The notes under the pieces are model-generated. The model had not been told where the DNA came from, ran no database searches, and saw only the letters and a program-made list of their open reading frames with translations. From an uncultured Burkholderiales bacterium (GTDB lineage: Bacteria; Pseudomonadota; Gammaproteobacteria; Burkholderiales; Burkholderiaceae_E), in NCBI GenBank assembly GCA_903831925.1, contig CAIKZV010000506.1, positions 1 through 7,155 on the forward strand: 7,155 nt of DNA, read 5' to 3'. Of the stretch, positions 1 through 5,404 are shown piece after piece. The position numbers and the translations under genes are program-made. How positions within the stretch are numbered: position 1 is the first letter of the stretch; each line of letters opens with the position of its first letter.

Positions 1-594
<594 letters not shown>

Positions 595-626
595 TACCCG
601 CCTTATAAAGTCCGGGCCTCTCGGGG

Positions 627-655
627 TCCGGCGCTGAGCCGGAAATTCTTCCGGC
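627..655 (+). other. Overlapping, mutually exclusive hairpins in tuf-rpsJ spacer
   Basis: Two inverted repeats share their middle arm. TCCGGC (627-632) can pair with GCCGGA (638-643) around a 5-nt loop. Alternatively GCCGGAA (638-644) can pair with TTCCGGC (649-655) around a 4-nt loop. Only one can form at a time. The second has one more base pair and a tighter loop. A further GC-rich hairpin follows at 669-688. No T-tract follows either stem. Whether this is a regulatory switch, an mRNA processing site or chance in GC-rich DNA is unknown. Confidence 0.4.
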
Positions 656-668
656 AAGGCTTCGATAC

Positions 669-688
669 GGCCCGCTTTGCGGCGGGCC
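669..688 (+). other. GC-rich hairpin before rpsJ ribosome binding site, possible weak terminator/attenuator
   Basis: A perfect 7-bp stem, GGCCCGC (669-675) with GCGGGCC (682-688), encloses a 6-nt loop. It is followed by ACCGCTCTTT, a poor U-tract, so a strong intrinsic terminator is unlikely. It ends 11 nt before the rpsJ Shine-Dalgarno (AAGGAA at 700-705). It could partly reduce read-through from tuf into rpsJ or mark a processing point; this is inference from the fold alone. Confidence 0.4.
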
Positions 689-710
689 ACCGCTCTTTGA
701 AGGAAATGCC

Positions 711-1022
711 ATGCAAAGCCAGAAAATTCGTATCCGTCTCAAGGCCTTCGACTACAAGCTGATCGATCAGTCAGCCGCTGAAATCGTCGAGACCGCGAAG
801 CGGACCGGTGCAGTCGTTCGTGGCCCGGTGCCCCTGCCGACCCGCATCCAGCGCTTCGACGTGCTGCGCTCGCCCCATGTCAACAAGACCTCGCGCGACC
901 AGTTCGAGATCCGCACCCATCAACGCCTGATGGACATCGTTGATCCCACCGACAAGACGGTTGACGCACTGATGAAGCTCGATCTGCCGGCTGGTGTCGA
1001 TGTCGAGATCAAGCTGCAGTAA
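711..1022 (+). CDS. rpsJ: 30S ribosomal protein S10 (NusE)
   Basis: S10 is a small-subunit head protein and, with NusB, part of the transcription antitermination complex. The product is 103 residues, the same length as E. coli S10, and matches it throughout: N-terminal IRIRLKAFDYKLIDQ, AEIVETAKRTGA, the loop PLPTRIQRFDVLRSPHVNKTSRDQFEIRTH (roughly residues 41-70, partly the extended ribosome-embedded loop) and DPTDKTVDALMKLDLPAGVDVEI. The ATG at 711 has the Shine-Dalgarno AAGGAA (700-705). An overlapping ATG at 706 is in another frame. It lies 116 bp after tuf. Unlike the classical S10 operon, where rpsJ leads rplC, here it is followed by an intrinsic terminator and an unrelated gene, so it probably belongs to the upstream tuf transcript. 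Confidence 0.98.
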   Translation: MQSQKIRIRLKAFDYKLIDQSAAEIVETAKRTGAVVRGPVPLPTRIQRFDVLRSPHVNKTSRDQFEIRTHQRLMDIVDPTDKTVDALMKLDLPAGVDVEIKLQ

Positions 1023-1043
1023 GCCCGATCGATCCTGGCCAGG

Positions 1044-1062
1044 CTGATCAGGCCGCGATCAG
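1044..1062 (+). other. Small inverted repeat after rpsJ
   Basis: CTGATC (1044-1049) can pair with GATCAG (1057-1062) over a 7-nt loop, 20 nt upstream of the terminator hairpin. There is no T-tract. It could stabilise the 3' end of the rpsJ message, or be incidental to the cluster of GATC sequences here. Confidence 0.3.
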
Positions 1063-1081
1063 ACCGCTAGTGGTTGAGACT

Positions 1082-1105
1082 GGCCGCCCTTGAGGCGGCC
1101 TTTTT
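1082..1105 (+). terminator. Intrinsic (Rho-independent) terminator after rpsJ
   Basis: A perfect 7-bp stem, GGCCGCC (1082-1088) with GGCGGCC (1094-1100), has a 5-nt loop CTTGA and is followed directly by TTTTT (1101-1105). This is the canonical shape for + strand termination, 60 bp after the rpsJ stop. It implies that most transcription through tuf-rpsJ ends here and that downstream genes need their own promoter. Confidence 0.9.
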
Positions 1106-1254
1106 ACGACCAGATGCAGCCATGCAGTGCTCAAAGGCAAGTGCACCTGCGCGACGCACGATGTGCGTTCGTCGCCTCGCCAGCACCGGCGATCAGGGTC
1201 AGGCGGGCGATCGGCCCATGCCCGGTTAGGTTTTGCGAAACACGCAAGCCACCA
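1106..1254 (+). other. Non-coding stretch between terminator and uncharacterised gene
   Basis: No convincing gene or sigma70 promoter is visible. A hairpin lies at 1152-1171: ACGCAC (1154-1159) pairs with GTGCGT (1163-1168) around a 3-nt loop, with two further CG pairs across a one-base bulge. The perfect inverted repeat TTGCG-N5-CGCAA lies at 1233-1247, ending 7 nt before the next start codon. A promoter for the next gene is expected here if the terminator is efficient, but I could not identify one. Confidence 0.5.
1233..1247 (+). repeat. Inverted repeat TTGCG-N5-CGCAA, copy 1
   Basis: Perfect 5-bp arms (1233-1237 and 1243-1247) surround the spacer AAACA. The element occupies the position where the Shine-Dalgarno of the following gene would be. 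The same arms and spacing recur at 2073-2087 over the rplC promoter. It could be a protein-binding site or, as RNA, a short hairpin masking translation start; both are inference. Confidence 0.4.
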
Positions 1255-2001
1255 ATGTCACGCTATCTTCAGTCACTGCTCCTGCTCATCAGCCTGTGCG
1301 GCATCGCGCTGGGTCTGTGGCAGCGCGACCGGCTGCCAGAGCCTTCGCGACTGGTCTCGGCGATCGCACGGGAGCCACTGCAAACGCCGACCCGCTTGGC
1401 CGGCTTTCAAGCCGTCGCCGCAGGCGTCGACTACACCATCAAACCGCTGTTCGACTATCGGATTCAGGGCGTCGTGGTCAGTCGCCACGACAGCGCCGTC
1501 TGGTGGGATCTGACCCATCGCAAAGACTGGAACGACCATCTGAATGTGGTCGACCTGTGCATCGTCTGGGGCACTAACGCCACCAGCGGCATCTACCGCG
1601 AGCTGCGCTACTGGAGCGAAATCTTTACCTGCAACGCGGCAACAGACTCCAATGCAGTCTGGCAGCGATTCAACGAGGAAGGCCTTTCGAACAACCATTT
1701 GCTGACGAACGATCCGTCGATTGCCCGATTGCTGCGAAACGTGCGTCCAGGCGATCAGGTCGAGATTGTCGGCCGGCTCTCGGAGTACTCTCACAACGCC
1801 GGATTGCCCTTCAAGCGCGGTACCAGCATTCGGCGCGATGATCACGGCAATGGCGCCTGCGAGACCATCTGGGTCGACACTGCGCGGGTGCTGCGCGAGG
1901 CCAACCGCGGTTGGCGAACCGCTCTCACCTTGGCCTGGATCGGACTCGCCCTGTCGGTCCTCTGGTGGTTTGTGCTGCCACCCAGGTCGTTCAACGAATA
2001 G
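1255..2001 (+). CDS. Uncharacterised protein with terminal membrane segments, between rpsJ and rplC
   Basis: I do not recognise a named family. The product from the ATG at 1255 is 248 residues. Hydrophobic segments lie at about residues 5-22 (LQSLLLLISLCGIALGLW) and 222-241 (a Leu/Trp-rich stretch ending WWFVLP), so it is probably an inner-membrane protein with a loop of about 200 residues, predicted periplasmic if the N-terminus is inside. Motifs in the loop: WNDHLNVVDLCIVWG (92-106), FTC (124-126), LSNNHLL (144-150), GDQVEIVGRLSEY (166-178, like a strand of an OB-type barrel) and FKRGTS...GNGACETIWV (186-207). Cysteines are at 15 (in the membrane), 102, 126 and 202. From memory such motifs occur in uncharacterised proteobacterial proteins, but this is unverified. 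The 1255 start was chosen because the anchor begins right after it; upstream in-frame starts (TTG 1090, ATG 1114) lie in or just after the terminator. No clear Shine-Dalgarno precedes it. No terminator follows. Confidence 0.8.
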   Translation: MSRYLQSLLLLISLCGIALGLWQRDRLPEPSRLVSAIAREPLQTPTRLAGFQAVAAGVDYTIKPLFDYRIQGVVVSRHDSAVWWDLTHRKDWNDHLNVVDLCIVWGTNATSGIYRELRYWSEIFTCNAATDSNAVWQRFNEEGLSNNHLLTNDPSIARLLRNVRPGDQVEIVGRLSEYSHNAGLPFKRGTSIRRDDHGNGACETIWVDTARVLREANRGWRTALTLAWIGLALSVLWWFVLPPRSFNE

Positions 2002-2013
2002 CGCCGAGAGGCG
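2002..2013 (+). other. Short GNRA-loop hairpin after the uncharacterised gene
   Basis: CGCC (2002-2005) pairs with GGCG (2010-2013) around the loop GAGA, directly after the TAG stop. It is only 4 bp and has no T-tract, so it is not a terminator. Read-through from the uncharacterised gene into rplC is therefore possible. Confidence 0.3.
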
Positions 2014-2044
2014 GCAACAGCAGCCATTCAAGGGCTATTCGCTC

Positions 2045-2059
2045 CGCGCGCAAACAATC
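2045..2059 (+). repeat. Direct repeat upstream of rplC promoter, copy 1
   Basis: CGCGCGCAAACAATC (2045-2059) matches CGCGCGCAACAAATC (2079-2093) at 13 of 15 positions, with starts 34 bp apart. The second copy lies in the spacer of the predicted rplC promoter. Such a pair could be operator half-sites or a small duplication; function is not known. Confidence 0.4.
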
Positions 2060-2072
2060 CTCAATGGAAAGC

Positions 2073-2087
2073 TTGCGTCGCGCGCAA
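2073..2087 (+). repeat. Inverted repeat TTGCG-N5-CGCAA, copy 2
   Basis: Perfect arms at 2073-2077 and 2083-2087 with spacer TCGCG. It has the same arms and spacing as the element at 1233-1247. It covers the predicted -35 and the start of the promoter spacer, a position where a bound protein would block RNA polymerase. Confidence 0.4.
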
Positions 2088-2102
2088 CAAATCGCTTATC
2101 AT
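2073..2102 (+). promoter_or_regulatory. Predicted sigma70-type promoter of the rplC-rpsQ operon
   Basis: TTGCGT (2073-2078) as -35 and TATCAT (2097-2102, 5 of 6 to TATAAT) as -10 are separated by 18 bp. This predicts a transcription start near 2109, about 154 nt before the rplC ATG. The site lies downstream of the rpsJ terminator, where a new promoter is needed. The -35 is weak and overlaps the inverted repeat at 2073-2087. Confidence 0.6.
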
Positions 2103-2108
2103 CGAAGG

Positions 2109-2262
2109 CTCGACTGAATTTCAGTCTGCCTCGACTTGCACTTTGCGGGTTGTCAGTGCGGTCTTTCGCTTCAGTCGTTTGAACTTTGCAGCACGCATTC
2201 CTGGTCAGACGGGCATGCGAGCGATCACACCCGGCCAATCGTTGTCGGGAACGGAGAAAAAC
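2109..2262 (+). promoter_or_regulatory. Structured 5' leader of rplC, candidate ribosomal-protein autoregulatory element
   Basis: The predicted transcript begins at about 2109, directly at a set of complementary segments. CGACTGAA (2111-2118) can pair over 8 bp with TTCAGTCG (2170-2177), enclosing a hairpin GCACT (2138-2142) with AGTGC (2155-2159). In competition, GACTGA (2112-2117) can pair locally with TCAGTC (2121-2126). A third hairpin, CCCGGC (2230-2235) with GTCGGG (2244-2249, one G-U pair), ends 3 nt before the rplC Shine-Dalgarno GGAG (2253-2256). In E. coli, L4 represses the S10 operon through a structured leader. Here rplD (L4) is the second gene of the unit, so a similar loop is plausible, but this leader does not visibly copy the E. 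coli one. Confidence 0.45.
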
Positions 2263-2985
2263 ATGAGCCTTGGCCTTGTGGGACGCAAGGTCGGCATGAT
2301 GCGCATCTACACCGACGACGGCGACGCCGTTCCGGTGACCGTGCTCGACGTGTCGAACAATCGTGTCGCCCAGATCAAGTCCGTCGAATCCGACGGCTAT
2401 TCCGCGGTGCAGGTCGCCTTTGGCGAGCGCCGTCCTTCCCGTGTCACCAAGGCGCGCGCCGGGCATTTCGCCAAGGCGGGTGTGCAGGCCGGAACCGATC
2501 TTCGCGAATTCCGCGTGGCCGCCGACAAGCTGGCCGATCTCGCGCCCGGTTCGGTAGTCGAGGCCACGATCTTTGCCGCCGGCCAGAAAGTCGACGTCGC
2601 AGGCACCTCGATCGGCAAGGGCTTTACCGGCACGATCAAACGCTACAACTTCCGTTCGGGTCGCGCATCGCACGGTAACTCGCGTTCGCACAATGTGCCT
2701 GGCTCGATCGGTATGGCGCAGGATCCCGGCCGTGTGTTTCCCGGCAAGCGGATGTCCGGTCACATGGGTGACGAGTCCAAGACCATTCAAAATCTCGTGA
2801 TTGCCCGTGTCGATGCCGACCGTGGGCTGCTGATGGTGCGCGGCGCTGTGCCGGGTGCCAAGGGCGGCGCAGTGGTGGTGACGCCGGCCGCCAAGACGCC
2901 GCTGGCCAAGGGTGGTCTGCCGCGCGTGGCCCGGGTGGCTGCGCCGACCGGTCCCATCAATCCGGCCAAGGCCGGTAAGAAGTAA
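2263..2985 (+). CDS. rplC: 50S ribosomal protein L3, with C-terminal extension
   Basis: L3 is an early-assembling large-subunit protein that binds 23S rRNA near the peptidyl transferase centre. The ATG at 2263 has GGAG at 2253-2256 and begins MSLGLVGRKVGMMRIY, the usual L3 start; an in-frame TTG at 2143 lies in the leader and is rejected. Key stretches: AGHFAKAGV (66-74), GTSIGKGFTGTIKRYNF (114-130), then ASHGNSRSHNVPGSIGMAQDPGRVFPGKRMSGHMG (135-169, the loop reaching towards the catalytic centre). Gln153 in MAQDPG aligns with the E. coli Gln150 methylated by PrmB. Length is 240 residues against 209 in E. coli. The excess is mostly a tail from about residue 212, rich in Lys, Ala and Pro. It is the first gene of the downstream operon. 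Confidence 0.97.
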   Translation: MSLGLVGRKVGMMRIYTDDGDAVPVTVLDVSNNRVAQIKSVESDGYSAVQVAFGERRPSRVTKARAGHFAKAGVQAGTDLREFRVAADKLADLAPGSVVEATIFAAGQKVDVAGTSIGKGFTGTIKRYNFRSGRASHGNSRSHNVPGSIGMAQDPGRVFPGKRMSGHMGDESKTIQNLVIARVDADRGLLMVRGAVPGAKGGAVVVTPAAKTPLAKGGLPRVARVAAPTGPINPAKAGKK

Positions 2986-2994
2986 GGGGACGCC

Positions 2995-3615
2995 ATGGAA
3001 CTGAAACTGCTGAACGAGCAGGGCCAGCCGGCCTCCACGGTTGCTGCTGCTGACACCGTCTTCGGGCGCGACTTCAACGAGCCCCTGATTCATCAGGTGG
3101 TGGTTGCCTATCAGGCGAACGCCCGCAGCGCCAACAGTAAACAGAAAGATCGCTCCGAAGTGCGTCACAGCACCAAGAAGCCCTTCCGCCAGAAAGGCAC
3201 CGGCCGCGCCCGTGCTGGTATGACCTCGTCACCGTTGTGGCGTGGGGGCGGCAAGATCTTCCCGAATTCGCCTGACCAGAATTACTCGCACAAGGTCAAC
3301 CGCAAGATGTATCGCGCCGGCATGTGCTCGATCCTCTCGCAACTGGCCCGCGAAGACCGCGTCATGGTGGTCGAGTCGATGTCTGTCGATGCGCCCAAGA
3401 CCAAGCTGCTGGTCGACAAGCTGAAAGTCATGGGCCTGGCGTCTGTCCTGGTCCTGACCGATGGTGCCGACGAGAATCTGATTCTTGCGTCGCGCAATCT
3501 GCCGAATGTGCTGGTGCTCGAAGCCCGTCACGCCGATCCGGTGTCGCTGGTGCATTTCGACAAGGTGCTGATCACCAAGCCGGCACTGGCTGCTGTCCAG
3601 GAGATGCTCGCATGA
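2995..3615 (+). CDS. rplD: 50S ribosomal protein L4
   Basis: L4 binds 23S rRNA domain I and lines the peptide exit tunnel; in E. coli it also represses its own operon at transcription and translation. The product is 206 residues (E. coli 201). It shows the conserved FGRDFNEPLIHQVVVAYQAN (22-41), the long basic tunnel loop around KKPFRQKGTGRARAGMTSSPLWRGGGKIFPN, KVNRKMYRAGM, and the C-terminal TDGADENLILASRNLPNV and DPVSLVHFDKVLIT. The Shine-Dalgarno AAGGGGA (2984-2990) overlaps the rplC stop, 9 bp upstream. Its TGA overlaps the rplW start (ATGA). The likely regulatory target is the leader at 2109-2262, by analogy only. Confidence 0.97.
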   Translation: MELKLLNEQGQPASTVAAADTVFGRDFNEPLIHQVVVAYQANARSANSKQKDRSEVRHSTKKPFRQKGTGRARAGMTSSPLWRGGGKIFPNSPDQNYSHKVNRKMYRAGMCSILSQLAREDRVMVVESMSVDAPKTKLLVDKLKVMGLASVLVLTDGADENLILASRNLPNVLVLEARHADPVSLVHFDKVLITKPALAAVQEMLA

Positions 3616-3908
3616 ATCCGGAACGTCTGATGCAGGTGCTGCTCGCACCGATCGTTTCTGAAAAGAGCACGATGCTCGCCGACAAGAACAACCAAGTCGG
3701 ATTCCGCGTGATTCAGGACGCTACCAAGCCTGAGATCAAGGCGGCTGTCGAACTGATGTTCAAGGTCGAGGTCGAATCGGTTCAGGTTCTGAACCAGAAA
3801 GGCAAGGCCAAGCGGTCGGGCCGTTTCCTGGGGCGGCGCAGCAATGTGCGCAAGGCTTATGTCTGCCTGAAGCCCGGCCAGGAAATCAATTTCGCGGAGA
3901 CCCGATAA
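3612..3908 (+). CDS. rplW: 50S ribosomal protein L23
   Basis: L23 sits at the tunnel exit and is the docking site for trigger factor and SRP. The product is 98 residues (E. coli 100), with APIVSEKS, DATKPEIKAAVELMFKVEVESVQVLNQKGKAKR and GRRSNVRKAYVCLKPGQEI matching the family. The start ATG at 3612 overlaps the rplD stop by 4 bp and has AGGAG (3599-3603) 8 nt upstream inside rplD, typical of translational coupling. The next ATG follows the TAA directly. The family-typical length supports this start over upstream in-frame codons inside rplD. Confidence 0.97.
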   Translation: MNPERLMQVLLAPIVSEKSTMLADKNNQVGFRVIQDATKPEIKAAVELMFKVEVESVQVLNQKGKAKRSGRFLGRRSNVRKAYVCLKPGQEINFAETR

Positions 3909-4736
3909 ATGACCGTCGTCAAAGTCAAACCGACATCCCCCGGTCGCCGGGGAATGGTCAAGGTGGTTACGCCGGGTCTGCACAAGGGCAAGCCGCATGC
4001 AGCACTGGTCGAGCCGCAGACACGCGGTTCAGGCCGTAACAACCTTGGTCACATCACCACGCGTCATCGCGGCGGCGGACACAAGTCGCATTACCGTGTG
4101 GTCGATTTCAAGCGCAACAAGGACGGGATCCCGGCCAAGGTCGAGCGCATCGAATACGACCCGAATCGCAGCGCGCATCTGGCTTTGCTGTGCTACGCCG
4201 ATGGCGAGCGTCGCTATATCCTTGCGCCGCGCGGCGTGTCGGCTGGTGTGTCCCTGATGTCCGGGGCCGAAGCCCCGATCCGCTCGGGCAATACCCTGCC
4301 TATCCGCAATATTCCGGTGGGTTCAACCATTCATTGCATCGAGATGCTTCCCGGCAAGGGCGCACAGATTGCCCGTTCTGCGGGTGCATCGGCGCAGCTG
4401 CTGGCGCGCGAAGGCACCTACGCCCAGGTTCGCCTGCGCTCGGGTGAGATTCGCCGGGTACATATCGAGTGCCGCGCAACGCTTGGCGAAGTCGGCAACG
4501 AAGAGCACAACCTGCGCCAGATCGGCAAGGCAGGCGCGACACGCTGGCGCGGTATCCGCCCGACGGTTCGCGGCGTTGCCATGAACCCGGTCGACCACCC
4601 GCACGGTGGCGGCGAAGGCAAGACCGGCGAAGGACGCGTGCCGGTGAACCCGTGGGGTCAGCCTACCAAGGGCTACCGTACGCGTCGAAACAAGCGCACG
4701 AACTCGATGATCGTTCAGCGTCGCTTCAAGAAATAA
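3909..4736 (+). CDS. rplB: 50S ribosomal protein L2
   Basis: L2 is one of the most conserved large-subunit proteins, needed for subunit association and peptidyl transferase activity. The product is 275 residues (E. coli 273). N-terminal TSPGRRGMVKV, GRNNLGHITTRHRGGGHK (42-59) and YRVVDFKRNKDGI precede the OB-like and SH3-like core. The C-terminal signature MNPVDHPHGGGEG (225-237) includes His230, equivalent to E. coli His229, which has been implicated in activity. The end TRRNKRTNSMIVQRRFKK is typical. ATG immediately follows the rplW stop; CGGAGA (3895-3900) within rplW serves as Shine-Dalgarno. Confidence 0.98.
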   Translation: MTVVKVKPTSPGRRGMVKVVTPGLHKGKPHAALVEPQTRGSGRNNLGHITTRHRGGGHKSHYRVVDFKRNKDGIPAKVERIEYDPNRSAHLALLCYADGERRYILAPRGVSAGVSLMSGAEAPIRSGNTLPIRNIPVGSTIHCIEMLPGKGAQIARSAGASAQLLAREGTYAQVRLRSGEIRRVHIECRATLGEVGNEEHNLRQIGKAGATRWRGIRPTVRGVAMNPVDHPHGGGEGKTGEGRVPVNPWGQPTKGYRTRRNKRTNSMIVQRRFKK

Positions 4737-4746
4737 CGGGTGACCC

Positions 4747-5043
4747 ATGGCACGTTCAGTTAAAAAAGGACCTTTCGTCGACGACCACCTCATGAAAAAG
4801 GTGGACAAGGCGCAGGCCATCAAAGACAAGAAGCCGATCAAGACCTGGTCGCGTCGTTCGACGATCCTCCCCGAGTTCATCGGGCTGACGATCGCGGTTC
4901 ATAACGGCAAGCAGCACATCCCGGTCTTCGTCAACGAGAACATGGTCGGTCACAAGCTCGGCGAGTTTTCGCTCACCCGCACCTTCAAAGGCCACGCGGC
5001 CGACAAGAAGGCGGGTGCCAAGGGCAAGGGCGCACGCAAGTAA
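4747..5043 (+). CDS. rpsS: 30S ribosomal protein S19
   Basis: S19 is in the 30S head, pairs with S13 and contacts the A-site region. The product is 98 residues (E. coli 92): MARSVKKGPFVDDHLMKKV, TWSRRSTILPEFIGLTIAVHNGKQHIPVFVNENMVGHKLGEF and TRTFKGHAADKK, then a short Gly/Lys tail (AGAKGKGARK) a little longer than in E. coli. The start lies 10 bp after rplB. The Shine-Dalgarno is weak (GGGTGA at 4738-4743, close to the ATG), so initiation may rely on coupling to rplB translation. Confidence 0.97.
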   Translation: MARSVKKGPFVDDHLMKKVDKAQAIKDKKPIKTWSRRSTILPEFIGLTIAVHNGKQHIPVFVNENMVGHKLGEFSLTRTFKGHAADKKAGAKGKGARK

Positions 5044-5058
5044 GGAGTGACAGTTCAA

Positions 5059-5388
5059 ATGGAAACCAAAGCCATTCTTCACGGCGTCCGTCTCTCTGCC
5101 CAAAAGGGCAGGCTCTCCGCCGACCTGATTCGCGGCAAGCCGGTCGAGCAGGCGCTCAACATCCTTACCTTCTCGCCCAAGAAGGCGTCGAAGATCATCA
5201 AGAAAGTGCTCGAGTCGGCAATCGCCAACGCCGAGCACAACGATGGTGCCGACGTCGACGAACTGAAGGTCAAGACCATCCATGTCGAGAAGGGTGCTTC
5301 GCTGCGCCGATTCGACGCCAGGGCCAAGGGCCGCGGCGTTCAGATCGAAAAGCAGACTTGCCACATCTTCGTGACCGTCGGCAACTGA
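5059..5388 (+). CDS. rplV: 50S ribosomal protein L22
   Basis: L22 contacts all six 23S rRNA domains, and its hairpin loop lines the exit tunnel, where macrolide resistance mutations occur. From the ATG at 5059 the product is 109 residues (E. coli 110), beginning METKAI as in other betaproteobacterial L22 proteins (from memory). Conserved stretches: GRLSADLIRGKPVEQALNIL, KVLESAIANAEHNDGADVDELKVKTIHVEKGASLRRF and the loop ARAKGRGVQIEKQTCHIFV. A GTG at 5047 is also in frame, but it abuts the Shine-Dalgarno (AAGGAG, 5042-5047); that site lies 11 nt before the chosen ATG, which is slightly long but workable. Confidence 0.96.
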   Translation: METKAILHGVRLSAQKGRLSADLIRGKPVEQALNILTFSPKKASKIIKKVLESAIANAEHNDGADVDELKVKTIHVEKGASLRRFDARAKGRGVQIEKQTCHIFVTVGN

Positions 5389-5404
5389 GCGCAGGAATAA
5401 GACG

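Noticed and set aside
604..609. TATAAA after tuf as a -10 for rpsJ
   Set aside because: There is no -35-like sequence at suitable spacing; the nearest, TTGATA at 591-596, is only 7 bp away.
1090..1254. Longer form of the uncharacterised protein starting at TTG 1090 or ATG 1114
   Set aside because: The TTG sits inside the terminator hairpin, and the extra 47-55 residues are Arg/Cys-rich and would bury the N-terminal hydrophobic anchor. The frame is probably open by chance.
2002..2013. Hairpin after the uncharacterised gene as a terminator
   Set aside because: The stem is only 4 bp and no T-tract follows.
1273..2031. Minus-strand open frame of 252 codons antisense to the uncharacterised gene
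   Set aside because: The plus-strand product has membrane segments and structured motifs, while the minus frame has none I can recognise. The coding strand is taken as plus; this is less certain than for the ribosomal genes.
2035..3168. Long minus-strand open frame (377 codons) antisense to rplC and its leader
   Set aside because: GC-rich coding DNA often leaves the opposite strand open. The product is low-complexity in character and overlaps clear L3 and L4 genes.
5047..5058. GTG start for rplV giving four extra residues
   Set aside because: The Shine-Dalgarno abuts this GTG, and the family start is METKAI at 5059.
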